Shown here: positions 14,731-24,149 of the stretch, piece after piece | Layout: each line of letters begins with the position of its first letter | Numbering within the stretch: position 1 is the first letter of the stretch | DNA from: Paraburkholderia solisilvae | Lineage (GTDB): Bacteria > Pseudomonadota > Gammaproteobacteria > Burkholderiales > Burkholderiaceae | DNA: 64,000 bases | Direction: 5' to 3' | Assembly: GCF_902859875.1 (NCBI RefSeq) | Contig: NZ_CADIKF010000023.1 | Location: 1 to 64,000 of the forward strand | The notes under the pieces: generated by a model | What the model was told of the DNA's origin: nothing | Databases searched by the model: none | The model's input: only the letters and a program-made list of their open reading frames with translations | Program-made: the position numbers and the translations under genes

Positions 14731-17501
14731 ATGCAGTTGTCGACGAGCGTCAACGGATCCAGTCTGCCCTTTCATTCATCCCGCCGGACATCGAGCGCGA
14801 CACGTGGGTGCGTATTGCGATGGCGATCAAGAGCGAACTCGGGGACGACGGCTTCGAGATTTTCGACGTATGGAGCTCGGAAGGATCGACCTACAAGGCT
14901 GCGGCGGCGCGCACGACATGGAAGTCTGTCAAATCGGGCGGCGGCGTCACCATCGGCACGCTCTACGCGATCGCGAAGGAATACGGCTATGACCCGGGCC
15001 AGCATAAAGCCCCGGTGATCGACAGTTCCGAAATCGAGCGGCGGCGCGCGCGTCGGGAGGCCTCAGCGTCGGCTGAAACGGAAAAGCGCCAAAGGGCCGC
15101 GAAGAATGCCGCGGCGATCGCAACGGAGATCTGGTCCAAAGCTGGCAACGCGCGCGACGATCATCCATATCTCATGAGCAAGGGCCTCGAAGCGATTGGC
15201 ACGCTGCGCGAAATCGACGTCGACAAGCTGGCAGCGCTGATTGGTTACCGTCCCGCATCTCTGGGAAAAGAGCTCGGGGGCCGGGTTCTGATCGCTCCTG
15301 TACACATAGCCGGGGAGCTCTCGACGGTCGAAATGATCGACGGTGCGGGCAGGAAGGCCGCGCTGTCGTTCGGTGTGAAGTCGGGCGGTTGCTGGATTGC
15401 GGCCAAGCCGACGAAGGCCTCAAAACGCATTCTGATTGGTGAAGGGTGCGCCACGGTGCTGTCTGCGCATCGATGCACCGGCGACGCGGCCGTCGCGGCG
15501 TTGTCCTGCGGCAACCTCAAGAAAGTGGCTGAATCAATCCGCAAGAGCTTCCCAGATGTGCCGATCGTCGTGCTCGCGGACATCGGCAACGGTCAGGAGA
15601 AGGCGCTGCAGGCCGCACAGGCCGTCGGCGGCGCGGTGGCACTGCCTGATTTCGGTCCCGATCACCTGGGCGATATGACGGACTTCAATGACCTGCACCA
15701 GCTGCGCGGCGAAGAGGCGGTGAAGCGCACCATCGAGTCGGCCACCACGGTCGACATGGGTGCACAGCACGCCGATCTTCGATCGGAAGTGAGTGGGTTC
15801 CCGAGTCTCGAGGAGCGGCCGTGCTATCGCGTGTACGAGGGCTGGCAGGAGATCGCCGGCCGGAAGGTGAAGCCGGGGGTGTACTGGCATGGCACCAAGG
15901 CCGAAAAGAATGATGCGCCGCCTGTGCTGATCGACAAGTGGATCTCGACCCCACTCCACGTGCTGGCCACGACCAGCAATGGCGAGGATGCCGAGTACGG
16001 CCGACTCCTCAAGATCTGGTCGCCGGCTGGGAGATGGAAGCCTTGGGCTGTGCCGATGGCGGCGTTTGCTGGGGACGGAAGCGAAGTCCGGAGCGTCCTG
16101 CTCAGCGAAGGGTTGGTGTTTGATATGAACGACAAGAACGCGATCCTACGCTACATCACTGCCCAGATCCCAGAAAGGAGGATGCGCGCGGCGAGTGTGA
16201 CGGGCTGGAGTGGCGATGCCTTCGTGCTGCCGGATGCAGTAATTGGCGCCGACGACATCTGGTTTCAAGCATCAGGCCGCACCGCGCCATATGCGGTGGC
16301 GGGCACATTCGACGAATGGCGTGAGCTCGCCATGCTCGCCGTCGGCAATCCGCTCCTGATGTTAGCGTTTTCGGCGGCGCTCGCTGGGCCGCTGCTCGGT
16401 CCACTGAACGTCGAAGGCGGCGGCGCGCACCTTTACGGAGATTCCTCGTCGGGCAAGACGACCGCGCTGCATGCCGCGGTGAGCGTCTGGGGCGGTCCGC
16501 AGTTCAAGCGGACATGGCGGGCGACCGCGAATGGCCTCGAGGGAGCCGGCTCGCTTCATTCCGATACGTTGCTGGCGCTGGACGAGCTCGGTGAAATTGA
16601 CCCCAAAGGGCTCTACGAGGCTGCCTATGCGCTCATTAACGGTACGGGGAAGACGCGGGCCAACCGCCACGGTGAAGCGCGTCAGGCGAGTCGCTGGCGT
16701 GTCTTCCTGCTGTCGACGGGCGAGCTGACAATCTCGGCACGTATGAGCGCCGGCGGCATTGAGTCGAAGGCCGGACAGGAACTGCGGATTCTCGATGTCC
16801 CCGTGCAGGGAAAATATGGGCTGTTTGACGATCTGCACGGTCGCGCAACGGGCGCCGCACTGTCCGACGAGGTACGAAACATCGCTGCGCGGCACTACGG
16901 CCATGCCGGGCCACGCTTCGTCGAGGCGCTGGTTCAGGCCCAGCGCGAAGGAATGCAGCTATCCGACGAACTGCGGCCGATTCTCGATGACTTTGGCGTC
17001 GAGGGCCAGGAGCGCCGCGCGGCCCGTACATTCGCGATTTGCGGGCTCGCCGGCGAGTTGGCGGCGCGGTGGGAGATTGCCCTATGGAAGCCCGGTGTCG
17101 CGATCGCAGCGGCGCACCATGCGTTCAATCTTTGGCGACGACAGCGCAGCGGTAACGGGCTCGGAGCTGAACACGCCGCGATACTGCGCGCCGTGTCCGA
17201 TTTCATCGACCGCCATGGCAGTGCGCGCTTCTCGAACCGCGACGGGAGCGCCGAAATCATCCGCGATCGCGCAGGCTGGTGGGAGCAGGACGGCGACCGA
17301 CGACTGTATTTATTCACGTCAGGTGCGTTGCGGGAGGCCACGAAGGGGTACGACATCAATCGCGTAGTGCGCGCGCTCAGGGAGGCAGGCGCAGTGCTGA
17401 ATCTCGATGATAAGGGCCATCCCAAGACTGTCTGGATTGCCGACGAGAAGGACTCGAAGCGACTTTACCGCATTACTTCTACCAAGCTCGCGTGCGATTG
17501 A
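14727..17501 (+). CDS. Satellite/phage primase-helicase (PriCT, Toprim, DUF927)
   Basis: A 924-residue replication protein. Residues ~10-75 resemble the PriCT_2 domain (RDTWVRIAMAIKSEL, TTWKS). Residues ~230-325 are Toprim, with Glu239 in ILIGEGCATVLSA, Asp285 in VVLADIGNGQ and a third acidic motif TDFNDLH. The C-terminal half is a DUF927-type superfamily 3-like helicase with Walker A GDSSSGKTTA near 571 and Walker B LLALDELGE near 615. It should prime and unwind DNA at the element's own origin, the role of P4 alpha protein. An iteron-like field lies directly downstream. Confidence 0.88.
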   Translation: MNAVVDERQRIQSALSFIPPDIERDTWVRIAMAIKSELGDDGFEIFDVWSSEGSTYKAAAARTTWKSVKSGGGVTIGTLYAIAKEYGYDPGQHKAPVIDSSEIERRRARREASASAETEKRQRAAKNAAAIATEIWSKAGNARDDHPYLMSKGLEAIGTLREIDVDKLAALIGYRPASLGKELGGRVLIAPVHIAGELSTVEMIDGAGRKAALSFGVKSGGCWIAAKPTKASKRILIGEGCATVLSAHRCTGDAAVAALSCGNLKKVAESIRKSFPDVPIVVLADIGNGQEKALQAAQAVGGAVALPDFGPDHLGDMTDFNDLHQLRGEEAVKRTIESATTVDMGAQHADLRSEVSGFPSLEERPCYRVYEGWQEIAGRKVKPGVYWHGTKAEKNDAPPVLIDKWISTPLHVLATTSNGEDAEYGRLLKIWSPAGRWKPWAVPMAAFAGDGSEVRSVLLSEGLVFDMNDKNAILRYITAQIPERRMRAASVTGWSGDAFVLPDAVIGADDIWFQASGRTAPYAVAGTFDEWRELAMLAVGNPLLMLAFSAALAGPLLGPLNVEGGGAHLYGDSSSGKTTALHAAVSVWGGPQFKRTWRATANGLEGAGSLHSDTLLALDELGEIDPKGLYEAAYALINGTGKTRANRHGEARQASRWRVFLLSTGELTISARMSAGGIESKAGQELRILDVPVQGKYGLFDDLHGRATGAALSDEVRNIAARHYGHAGPRFVEALVQAQREGMQLSDELRPILDDFGVEGQERRAARTFAICGLAGELAARWEIALWKPGVAIAAAHHAFNLWRRQRSGNGLGAEHAAILRAVSDFIDRHGSARFSNRDGSAEIIRDRAGWWEQDGDRRLYLFTSGALREATKGYDINRVVRALREAGAVLNLDDKGHPKTVWIADEKDSKRLYRITSTKLACD

Positions 17502-17786
17502 TGAAGCTTTGAAGATGATATTCCTATGTCATGCATGTCATTTGTGTCAGATCCTTGTGCATCAATGCTTTTGCGCCTGACATGAATTGCATATCGCATG
17601 TCATTTATGTCAGGAACCCGGAAACCTGACGCGACAGACATGACTGTAACGGCTCATGTCAGCTCTGAAACCGTTGCTGGATAAGGACCTGACGCGCCCG
17701 ACACGTCTGACACGCTTTGGAATGTATGTGGGTATGCCTACATTGAAACTGCTCGGCTCCTCGTACGAGCACTCATCCATAGGAAG
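17502..17786. other. Non-coding AT-richer region after the primase-helicase (candidate origin)
   Basis: No gene is seen in these 285 bases. It is less GC-rich than its surroundings and filled with TGTCA/TGACA words, including two near-identical 18-bp repeats. Position after the replication gene and the repeats suggest the element's replication origin. Confidence 0.5.
17527..17713. repeat. Iteron-like repeats (GCATGTCATTTRTGTCAG and TGTCA words)
   Basis: GCATGTCATTTGTGTCAG at 17533-17550 and GCATGTCATTTATGTCAG at 17596-17613 differ at one base and start 63 bp apart. About ten TGTCA or TGACA words lie in the same 190 bp, in both orientations. Satellite P4 replication protein binds repeated short sites at ori and crr, and this layout is similar. 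Confidence 0.65.
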
Positions 17787-17822
17787 GCCTCTCATGCACA
17801 TTGCACGAGAGGCTGCTTTTTT
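17787..17822 (+). terminator. Terminator between replication region and protease gene
   Basis: GCCTCTC / GAGAGGC with a 13-nt loop is followed by TGCTTTTTT. It separates the rightward satellite operon from the leftward protease gene. Confidence 0.75.
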
Positions 17823-18930
17823 ATGAGGCCTGTTTCGCCGAAAGAGCGCCGAGCTTGCGACGAGCCGCGTCAAGGATTCTTTCGCGGACATCTGAAGGGT
17901 CCGCCCTGCCGTGCAGAGCTTCCATAACGCTTTGCAAGAAGTACTCTCTCGGAGCTTCCCATTCGACCATCTTCTCGGCGAATCCGGCATCCGTATGCCA
18001 CGATTGCTCAATCACGGCCTCGATTTCGCTTGCATACGCTTCAAGCGATTCCGATGGTGATGCTGGAACCCCGGCGTCAATGATTTCATCGGCAGCGGTC
18101 CGCTGCCAGACCGTGCCGATCTGTGCCTCAAACAGATCGGCTTTGCCAACACGGCTCGTATAGATGCCATGGAAAATGGTCGTGGGGGTGCCTACCTGAA
18201 TGGCGCCCCCATTCATTGTTAGTCCCGTTCGATTGTACGAAACGACAGGTGCCCCAGACATCCCTTCACGGGATGCGCAGTCGACAAGAAAGTGCTTTAC
18301 CCGCGTGCCGGATTGCGGGGATGAAGCGACCGTCGCGCGTTTCCAAAGCGGCTGTCCGAAGAGATCAGAAAGCGCGCGTGGATATCCCATGATGAACAAA
18401 TCGTCGCCGAGCCATAGATCGGGAAATGACTGCGGTTGTGCATAACTTGATTCAACGTCCTGAATGCATTCGACGTCGCTCGTCATCCCATTGGCAGAAA
18501 TGGGTCCTCTTGGCAACCACGTCATCTTTGCAACCCCGCCGTTTGATACCTGCATTTCTATTTGGTACGGGATGCCCACATCGAAGGGTATTGCGGCTAC
18601 GTCAACCCGCGGAAAGGCCTGGGCATGCACAAGGTAGGTCGGCGTGTCATTGACTTCGAGAGGAATGGTAAACGGCAGTCTCGAATAGCCATATGTCTTT
18701 CCGTTCAGATCTGTCCGGCAGCTGACCGTCGCAACCACGGTATCGGGAAACGCCAGGACGCTACTGATCGGTTTCATCGTGATGGCGTGTCGTCCAGACA
18801 GGTTGTGCCACGCAGTGACAATGAAGACCTTTCCGTTCCTGCTATACAGAATACCGGTTCCCACCGACAGTTCGTGTTCGCCACGTCTCATCGAGAGGTG
18901 TACGACTGCGTTTGACGGGTCCAAAGCCAT
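17821..18930 (-). CDS. Trypsin-like serine protease (cargo)
   Basis: 369 residues with a chymotrypsin-fold protease domain: catalytic His42 in VTAWHNL, Asp110 in VDVAAIPF and Ser225 in EGMSGAPV. All three residues are present, so it should be active. No signal peptide is seen, so it is probably cytoplasmic, unlike housekeeping trypsin-like proteases. The C-terminal ~110 residues are an uncharacterised helical region. ATG at 18930 has GAGGAA upstream; 30 more in-frame residues are possible. Its GC content is visibly lower than the neighbours. Cytoplasmic trypsin-like proteases occur in several anti-phage systems, so defence is plausible but unproven. Confidence 0.75.
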   Translation of the reverse strand: MALDPSNAVVHLSMRRGEHELSVGTGILYSRNGKVFIVTAWHNLSGRHAITMKPISSVLAFPDTVVATVSCRTDLNGKTYGYSRLPFTIPLEVNDTPTYLVHAQAFPRVDVAAIPFDVGIPYQIEMQVSNGGVAKMTWLPRGPISANGMTSDVECIQDVESSYAQPQSFPDLWLGDDLFIMGYPRALSDLFGQPLWKRATVASSPQSGTRVKHFLVDCASREGMSGAPVVSYNRTGLTMNGGAIQVGTPTTIFHGIYTSRVGKADLFEAQIGTVWQRTAADEIIDAGVPASPSESLEAYASEIEAVIEQSWHTDAGFAEKMVEWEAPREYFLQSVMEALHGRADPSDVRERILDAARRKLGALSAKQAS

Positions 18931-19110
18931 GAAGATGTTCCTCAGTGAGGGCTGCGCTAGGCAGGCGTTGAGCATTCGTTCGAACTTGGACGTTGTATAC
19001 GATCCCGTCGGCATGCACAATATCTCGGTCGCGCCTAGCCCGGCCAGGCGAAAGGCGGGCTACCCGGGCCCGCTGGCGCGATCCTCGACCGGGATGCTAC
19101 GGGAGCATCA

Positions 19111-19659
19111 ATGAGTCGTTTCTACAAAAGGCGGGAAGCCGCGGATCTGGCCGCGCTCGAGCTCGAGCCGAACGACGCTGATCGACGGCGTGCTATAGCC
19201 GACAATTTTTTCGGCGAGCTTTACGATGCTCTCAACGATGGGCGAGTCGTCGGCCGCGATCCCGAAAATCTGCGACAGATCCGCCCAGGTTGTCTGCTCG
19301 CGGCGATTGCCTTTGGCGGCGCGCTAATCGCCGCGGTGGATGTGAATTCGTGGTTATCGGCATCCGGCTATGCCGTTAGTTTGCCAGTCGACGAGGTGAC
19401 GTCCGTACCTCTAGGCCACCTGTCCGACGAACAAATCCTTCGGGAAGTTGAGGAGCTAAAAAACGCAGGGGGTAACAGGAAGGGGCGCCACAACAAGCAA
19501 GTCGCGGAGAAGTACGGCATCACGGTAAGTCAGGTCAAGTATCGGTGCAAAAGAGCGACCCAAAATGCGGAAAAACAGAGGCTGAAGAATCTTCGTATTG
19601 CAATCGCGTCCTCAGCCATCTTCCCCGCCACCCCGGCAAATGGTTTGTCCAGCAGCTAG
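19111..19659 (+). CDS. Hypothetical protein with C-terminal HTH-like segment
   Basis: 182 residues, divergent from the protease gene. GGGAG precedes the ATG. The middle has a hydrophobic segment (GCLLAAIAFGGALIAAVDV) and the C-terminus a helix-turn-helix-like stretch (NKQVAEKYGITVSQVKYRCK) preceded by a basic region. A regulator is possible; no family is recognised. Confidence 0.6.
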   Translation: MSRFYKRREAADLAALELEPNDADRRRAIADNFFGELYDALNDGRVVGRDPENLRQIRPGCLLAAIAFGGALIAAVDVNSWLSASGYAVSLPVDEVTSVPLGHLSDEQILREVEELKNAGGNRKGRHNKQVAEKYGITVSQVKYRCKRATQNAEKQRLKNLRIAIASSAIFPATPANGLSSS

Positions 19660-19803
19660 GATGAATTCTCTCGATGATGCGGCAAAGGCTTGCCCGTAAA
19701 GGCACGCAATTGTCCGGTTTCATGTCCAGCTACCTCCCGTCATCCTGTTGTCACCCACCGGAGCTTTCGAGTACTTCGCTCGAGCCGGCTGGAGGAGAAC
19801 ACT

Positions 19804-20025
19804 GTGAAGAATCGATCGAAGCGCGCTACACATCAATCGTTTGGTCATCTGGCCGGTCACGGGGCCGCTATCGCTAACGCTGCAAGACTACAGACTGTCG
19901 CGGATGGCTGGGAACGTGCGTTTGCTGAAGCGGCCGATCCGCATCTGCGTCGACGTCGGCAGAACGCTGCTGCGAAGCCGCATGCCGGTTGGGATGCTGC
20001 ATTTCGGCGCGCAAGCGGCGGTTGA
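19804..20025 (+). CDS. Hypothetical small protein
   Basis: 73 residues from GTG at 19804, chosen because GGAGGA lies about 8 nt upstream. Basic N-terminus, then Ala-rich with repeated GWERAF / GWDAAF motifs. No family is recognised. The 144 bp before it hold nothing identified. Confidence 0.5.
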   Translation: MKNRSKRATHQSFGHLAGHGAAIANAARLQTVADGWERAFAEAADPHLRRRRQNAAAKPHAGWDAAFRRASGG

Positions 20026-20039
20026 CCGGGAATACTGCC

Positions 20040-21050
20040 ATGAGGATCTACAAGGCAGTAAGTGACCTGCCGGTTGAGCTGCGGATTCTTCTCGATGAGA
20101 TCAAACGTGCCCTCGACTCACGTGCAGATGCGGACCGGGCCGCGATCGCGAACAGGGACGCAATCGCGGCCGGCGAGCTCCGTATCGCTGAACTCGAGGC
20201 AGCATCGAAAGAGCTCGACGCACGCGCCGTCATGGCAGAGGCAAAGGCGGCCGGCGATATCAGCCTGAAAAGCGACGCTGGGAAGGCAGCGAAAGCGGCC
20301 GATAAAGCTGCTGCCGATCTCGCGGATGTGCGACGGATCCACGAGAGGCGCGTTGCGGCGGTTGAACACCTGCATGCAGAAGCCCGAGCGATTGACGAAA
20401 CGATTTCCAGCCTGAAAAAGCGGCTTCAGACGGATATGCGGGCCTATTGCAATCAGATCCTATGCGCGGCTAACGAGGATCTCATCGAGGCTTGTTCGCC
20501 GCTGATTCCCGTTATCCAGGCGGTGGCCGCCGTGAACGGGATGATGCCCAACGGTGGCCTCGCGCGCGACTGGCTCGACTGCGCCAAGCTGATCAGCCCG
20601 GTTGACTATCGCTCTGATCACCTCTCGGGCCACGTCCGTGTGCACGGCACCGATCTGCTTGCCGGCGATGGCTCGTTGCCGGATCTGCCGGTTGGCGCTG
20701 CAACCGCGATACAGGAGATCGTTTCCATTTCGAAGGCGCTCAGCCAGCATAAGAATTTTCAACTGCCGAAGGCGCTGCAGCCGGAAGCGCCACCGAGATC
20801 GGCGGCTGATCAGCGGAGATATGACGAGCAAGCCAAGCGCATTCGCCTCGCGGAAGAGGAATTCGACCGGCGTCAGGAGCGCGCGAAAGAACCATCGAAA
20901 GAGCGCGGTTACACCCACCGCGTCGGCGGCTCCCACACTTCGCGTGCCAGCGAGGTCAACGTAATGCATGCATCCGGCCCGCTCGCTGACGACTGGAGCC
21001 AACTCGATGGGGGCGCACCGAGCAAACATACCGGTCGAGGCACGCCGTAA
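20040..21050 (+). CDS. Hypothetical coiled-coil protein
   Basis: 336 residues; ATG at 20040. Residues ~20-140 form long helices rich in Ala, Glu and Arg, typical of a coiled coil. Residues ~150-225 look globular (IQAVAAVNGMMPNGGLARDW), and the C-terminal quarter is charged and probably disordered. No family is recognised. It lies between the unknown small genes and the tail-fibre-like gene, so a structural or scaffolding role is possible. Confidence 0.6.
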   Translation: MRIYKAVSDLPVELRILLDEIKRALDSRADADRAAIANRDAIAAGELRIAELEAASKELDARAVMAEAKAAGDISLKSDAGKAAKAADKAAADLADVRRIHERRVAAVEHLHAEARAIDETISSLKKRLQTDMRAYCNQILCAANEDLIEACSPLIPVIQAVAAVNGMMPNGGLARDWLDCAKLISPVDYRSDHLSGHVRVHGTDLLAGDGSLPDLPVGAATAIQEIVSISKALSQHKNFQLPKALQPEAPPRSAADQRRYDEQAKRIRLAEEEFDRRQERAKEPSKERGYTHRVGGSHTSRASEVNVMHASGPLADDWSQLDGGAPSKHTGRGTP

Positions 21051-21111
21051 ACGGCAATCAACAATGGCAGCAATCCACAACCGGCGCTACCGCGCACTAC
21101 GGAGAAGCGGA

Positions 21112-21276
21112 ATGAAACCTGAAGACGAAGCGCCGGAGCTCGAGACGAGCAATGCCGCGACCAAGGACATCAAACAGCCGCCATTCGCATTCGGTGCGAG
21201 TGGCTTTGGTCAGGCGTTCGGCATCACGCAACACGACATGTCCGCAAACGAACAACTGAAGGAAGGTGAAGAATAA
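21112..21276 (+). CDS. Hypothetical small acidic protein before the tail-fibre gene
   Basis: 54 residues from ATG at 21112 with GGAGAA about 6 nt upstream; an ATG at 21064 lacks such a site. Acidic N-terminus and a central FAFGASGFGQAFG stretch. Its stop overlaps the tail-fibre start (TAATG), so the two are coupled. Confidence 0.5.
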   Translation: MKPEDEAPELETSNAATKDIKQPPFAFGASGFGQAFGITQHDMSANEQLKEGEE

Positions 21277-22871
21277 TGGATCGATTGATTGCCTCGAACT
21301 CGGTCCCGCTTGCGCAAGCGGATACCGCTCCAGCAAGCGGGACTCCGCAATATGCGACCGACGGTAACCCAGCGGCCGCTATTCCCGCAACCCTGTGGCC
21401 GGCCTATGCGTTCAATGCACTACAGGACGAGATTTACAACGTCATCGTCGCCGCGGGCCTGACACCGAATCGCAACGCGTGGAACCAGCTTCTGGCTGCA
21501 ATCCAGGCGATGTTGCAGAATTCGTTGAATACGTACGACGGCTTTGTTAGTCATTCGACCAGTACGGCGCTTGCGGCCTCGGACATCGGCCCGCTGATTG
21601 GTGCGACTAACGTCACGCTCACGTTGATGGCGCTGAGCACGCTCACCAATGGTGAGTCGCTCTCGATCATCAGCACGGCAGGCGCTGGGGGCGCCACAAC
21701 TATTAACACAAGTGGCACTGACAAGATCCAGATGGGATCGGCGTCGCTTTCCACGATCAGCGTTCCGTCCGGGCAAGCAGTCAGGCTGACGCGCGCCTCG
21801 TCCTCAACCTGGCTTGCCGAAGGCCTCGCGGTTGGCGCGAACATTCCACTCATCATTGCCGCGGCGACCGCGAATAATCATGCGGTTCAGTTGGGGCAGC
21901 TGATGGCTTTGCTTGGCGGCTATAGCGCCATAGCACCGTTCAATACGAGTTCGCCGATCACCAACGCAGTTGTCAATCAGATCGTCGAATGGACGGGCGC
22001 GGTTGGCACGCTGACGCTTGCAGATGCATCGACGTTCAGCGTTGGCGAGAAGGTGCGTATCTCGAATCTCGGCACCGGGATGCTGACTGTTGCGGTGGCT
22101 TCGGGCGATTCGATCCAGTTCGGCCCGTCGAGCGTTACCACGATGACGGTGCCGCCGGGTCTTGATCTCGAACTCACCGTTCACAGCGCAAATCAATGGG
22201 ACGCAACCGGCGGTAGCTGCCTGCCTAGCGGTGTGCTGATCAAGATGACGTCGATCGACTTCACAGGCACGTGGACGCCTGATCCGCGCACGAAGGCTAT
22301 CTACGGAAAAATGACTGGCGGCGGCGGAGCGGGCGGCTCTAGTCCAGTTACCGGAAGCGGACAGATTGCGATGGGCGGCGGCGGCGGGTCGGGCGCATGG
22401 TGCGAGTTCTATATGCAGAATCCCGGCGTTCAGTCTGTCAGCATCGGGTCGGGCGGCACGCCTACATCGGGTTCAACTGGCGGCACTGGTGGCGCGACGC
22501 AGTTTAGCGGCATGTCGTGCCCCGGTGGAACTGGCGGCCCTGCTAGTGGCGCAGTTACCTTTACTGGTGCTGCGCCATATGCGGGCAAAGGCAATGGCGG
22601 CGCGCTGCCCGCGAACGTTACCGGCATGATTGCTGCGGGCTCGGGACAGGACGGCGGATTCGGCGTTGCATGGAGCATTCAATCGTTGACTAGCGGATAT
22701 GGCGGACAGGGAATTTTCCCTGCCGGCGGCGGCTCGGTTAACGGTTCGGCGGGTCAACCAGGCGTTGGCGCCGGTTGCGGCGGCTCAGGCGCCGGCATTG
22801 GGCAGTCAACGGCCGCGAACCTTGGCGGCGCTGGCAATAAGGGGAAACTTATTATTTGGGAGTACATGTAA
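21276..22871 (+). CDS. Phage tail-fibre-like protein with Gly-rich C-terminus
   Basis: 531 residues. The N-terminal ~90 residues (PQYATDGNPAAAIPATLWPA... NALQDEIYNVIVAAGLTP) match the start of many phage tail-fibre and collar-fibre proteins. A Thr/Ser/Ala-rich beta repeat region follows, and the last ~170 residues are Gly-rich (GGGGAGGSS, GSTGGTGGATQF) ending in LIIWEYM, a glycine-rich tip that could bind host receptors. No other tail gene is seen, so this would act as an exchangeable adhesin on another phage's particle. Confidence 0.75.
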   Translation: MDRLIASNSVPLAQADTAPASGTPQYATDGNPAAAIPATLWPAYAFNALQDEIYNVIVAAGLTPNRNAWNQLLAAIQAMLQNSLNTYDGFVSHSTSTALAASDIGPLIGATNVTLTLMALSTLTNGESLSIISTAGAGGATTINTSGTDKIQMGSASLSTISVPSGQAVRLTRASSSTWLAEGLAVGANIPLIIAAATANNHAVQLGQLMALLGGYSAIAPFNTSSPITNAVVNQIVEWTGAVGTLTLADASTFSVGEKVRISNLGTGMLTVAVASGDSIQFGPSSVTTMTVPPGLDLELTVHSANQWDATGGSCLPSGVLIKMTSIDFTGTWTPDPRTKAIYGKMTGGGGAGGSSPVTGSGQIAMGGGGGSGAWCEFYMQNPGVQSVSIGSGGTPTSGSTGGTGGATQFSGMSCPGGTGGPASGAVTFTGAAPYAGKGNGGALPANVTGMIAAGSGQDGGFGVAWSIQSLTSGYGGQGIFPAGGGSVNGSAGQPGVGAGCGGSGAGIGQSTAANLGGAGNKGKLIIWEYM

Positions 22872-23095
22872 TGACGCGCGAAGTCGATCTGATTCTAATC
22901 AAGGACGGCACTGTGTATAACGTCGCTGCGTTCGATGCCGATGGTTACATGCCGTCTCAAACTCAACCTGATCCGACATGGGGCTACTACGTCGAACGCA
23001 CAGAGGACCTCGCATTGGTCTGCGCGGGTTGGTCTGCGACGCAGGCTGCCGATGGGTCGTGGTCGTTTGCGGCACCTGCTGCTCCGGCCAGTTGA
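22871..23095 (+). CDS. Small protein paired with the tail fibre
   Basis: 74 residues overlapping the tail-fibre stop (TAATG). It starts MTREVDLILIKDGTVYNVAA and is acidic, with a WGYYVERTEDLALVCAGW segment. Short genes in this position after fibre genes often encode chaperones or tip accessories. No family is recognised with confidence. Confidence 0.6.
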   Translation: MTREVDLILIKDGTVYNVAAFDADGYMPSQTQPDPTWGYYVERTEDLALVCAGWSATQAADGSWSFAAPAAPAS

Positions 23096-23129
23096 GACGC
23101 TGAGTAACCGATATGCGGGACATCGCCTG

Positions 23130-24149
23130 ATGCGAAAGGATGTTTCCCTGTTCCGTGTCGGCAAGGTCTGGCACTACCGGTTCTCCATCGACAAGAAGCG
23201 TACGCAACGATCGACGCGCGAATCAGCACATGCTCGCGCGATCGTTGTCGCTGAGCGCGCCTATCGGGCGGCATCACTGCAGTCGAGATGCGGCCGCGTA
23301 GTTCCAACGTTGCGCGAACTGGCGGGCTTATGGCTTGCCGCAACCGAGCTGACCGCCAGTGCGTCGCATCGCGCCGGTATCGAGACATTCGGCCGCCTGC
23401 ACCTCGGCGTCCTCGCCGAGGTCCGCATTGACCAACTGACGACCGAGCTCGTCGAAAGTGCGCGCAATGAGCATCTGCAGACCCATGCCCCGAGCTCGGC
23501 GAACCACTGGTCGCGCAAGGTTCGTCTGTTATGTCGCTGGGCGATGCATCGAGGCTTTATTGTCGAGATCCCCTTCAAGGTCCGCATGCTGAAGGTCCAA
23601 CGCAAGCCGCGGGCGACGTTGCCAATCGACCTGTCGCGCCAGTGGCTCGAAGCGCTCGATGGCGTCGCCTCAGAACCCGTGCGCATCGCCGTCCGGCTGA
23701 TGTTCGGCATGGGGCTGCGCGAGTCTGAGGCCGGCAGCGCGCGGTGGGAATGGCTCGACGCGGTTCGACAGACCTACACGCCCGGCCAGACCAAGGGGCG
23801 GGAGGCCGATCCAGTGCCCGTTCCTGGTTGGCTGATGGACTATTTGCGGCCGCTGCGTAAGCCCGCAGGCTTGATCGTCTCGCATGCCGATGGCGGTCCA
23901 TTCGCCCGTGGCTTCACCCGCGTTGCCATCAAAGCGGCGAGTGCTCGAACAGGCATCGGAAACATCACCCCGCACCGGCTACGTGGCACTTTCGCGACGC
24001 TGCTTAGCGAACACGGTGCGCCGGTCCAGACGATTCAGCGTGTCTTGCGCCATAAAGACGTCCGCACAACGCTCGGATACCTCGAATCCGACCTGTCACA
24101 TGCTGCCCATGCACAGGCCCGGATCGCTGAACAAGGTGGTCTGCAATGA
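23130..24149 (+). CDS. Tyrosine recombinase (second in the element)
   Basis: 339 residues with all catalytic positions of phage-type integrases: first Arg in FGMGLRESEA, HxxR in PHRLRGTFA, His in LRHKD and the nucleophile Tyr in TTLGYLES. The N-terminal ~170 residues hold an arm/core-binding region (FRVGKVWHYRFSIDKK). Start at ATG 23130, since upstream in-frame sequence overlaps the preceding gene. It differs from the P4-type integrase at 30216. Its target site is unknown; it directly follows the fibre pair. Confidence 0.85.
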   Translation: MRKDVSLFRVGKVWHYRFSIDKKRTQRSTRESAHARAIVVAERAYRAASLQSRCGRVVPTLRELAGLWLAATELTASASHRAGIETFGRLHLGVLAEVRIDQLTTELVESARNEHLQTHAPSSANHWSRKVRLLCRWAMHRGFIVEIPFKVRMLKVQRKPRATLPIDLSRQWLEALDGVASEPVRIAVRLMFGMGLRESEAGSARWEWLDAVRQTYTPGQTKGREADPVPVPGWLMDYLRPLRKPAGLIVSHADGGPFARGFTRVAIKAASARTGIGNITPHRLRGTFATLLSEHGAPVQTIQRVLRHKDVRTTLGYLESDLSHAAHAQARIAEQGGLQ

